Under the pieces are notes generated by a model that saw only the letters and a program-made list of their open reading frames with translations, made no database searches and was not told where the DNA came from. From an uncultured Bacilli bacterium (GTDB taxonomy: Bacteria; Bacillota_I; Bacilli_A; Mycoplasmatales; Mycoplasmoidaceae): a stretch of 5,927 nucleotides of DNA. Location of the stretch: NCBI GenBank assembly GCA_904501665.1, contig CAJGBT010000037.1:1-5927 (forward strand), given 5' to 3'. The position numbers and the translations under genes were made by a program. Shown here in pieces: positions 5,828-5,927 of the stretch; position 1 is the first letter of the stretch, and every line of letters begins with the position of its first letter.

Positions 5828-5893
5828 AAAGGTGGAGCACTTTTTAATTTTGTAAATATATAAAAAAGTGCCCCCTTTAGTACGGAAAGGGAG
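5828..5893 (+). promoter_or_regulatory. Mutually exclusive stems before the IS ORF
   Basis: Two pairings compete. GCACTTTTT (5837-5845) can pair with AAAAAGTGC (5863-5871), with AAAGG (5828-5832) and CCTTT (5874-5878) extending the stem. Alternatively CCCTTT (5873-5878) can pair with AAAGGG (5886-5891), which is part of the Shine-Dalgarno. GTGCAACGCCTTT (5807-5819) also pairs imperfectly (10 of 13) with AAAGGTGGAGCAC (5828-5840) and could release the second strand. Such nested folds are a known way for insertion sequences to limit transposase synthesis from read-through RNA; here it is an inference. Confidence 0.45.
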
Positions 5894-5898
5894 CAATT

Positions 5899-5927
5899 AT
5901 GTTATACACTCAAATAACTCATGATGA
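5899..5927 (+). CDS. Start of probable IS transposase, truncated by window end
   Basis: An ATG at 5899 follows GGAAAGGGAG with about 6 nt spacing and begins MLYTQITHD. IS30-family transposases often begin with a short segment of the form YxxLTxEER, and this start is compatible with that, but nine residues are too few for certainty. No catalytic DDE residues are in view. It is placed just inside the inverted-repeat region as expected for the first ORF of an insertion sequence. Confidence 0.45.

Larger units (their letters stand above)
5806..5927 (+). mobile_element. Left end of a probable insertion sequence (IS30-like)
   Basis: The stretch after the terminator begins AAGTGCAACGCC, similar to IS30-family termini that I remember as containing AGTGCAAC, and carries stacked inverted repeats before an ORF with a strong ribosome binding site. 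The left boundary at 5806 is approximate. The element runs off the window, so neither its right end nor a target duplication can be seen. Family is inferred from the tip and from the first residues of the ORF. Confidence 0.55.

Overview
The window is low-GC DNA from a mollicute. TGA must be read as tryptophan (genetic code 4) for the recognisable proteins to be full length. With TGA as stop, AsnRS, PgsA, ribosomal protein S2 and the phosphatase all break up; with TGA as Trp each becomes one continuous reading frame of family length. The base composition, the DUF16-like coiled-coil paralogues and the gene content fit a member of the Mycoplasma/Malacoplasma group (something like M. penetrans or M. 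iowae). The species is an inference and cannot be fixed from this window.

Layout. Positions 1-315 (+) hold the 3' part of an unrecognised gene with an in-frame TAA. It converges on, and overlaps by 8 bp, a minus-strand housekeeping block: asnS (2735 to 1374), pgsA (overlapping asnS by 20 bp) and a low-molecular-weight protein tyrosine phosphatase (9 nt gap). Upstream of asnS, same strand, lie three tandem paralogous coiled-coil genes (2768-4020), all ending in a C-terminal tag of the form NCPTIKKEL plus two residues. The copy nearest asnS is frameshifted by an 11-bp insertion. The middle copy has a different N-terminal domain and must be extended to 3543 by reading two TGA codons. The third copy is a mosaic of the other two. 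Each copy has the same perfect 18-bp palindrome upstream.

A 354-bp AT-rich intergenic region (4076-4429) separates this block from the plus-strand genes. It ends in a -10 box and a perfect 7-bp inverted repeat in front of rpsB (S2 with an N-terminal extension). Next is a gene for an HU-type DNA-binding protein, closed by a strong intrinsic terminator (5763-5787). The right edge looks like the left end of an insertion sequence, possibly IS30 family: nested inverted repeats that could fold in alternative ways around the ribosome binding site of an ORF cut off by the window end.

The housekeeping genes are ordinary. The most interesting part is the modular coiled-coil family with its shared palindrome and leader, which shows signs of recombination, heptad loss and gene decay. 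No established function can be assigned to it.
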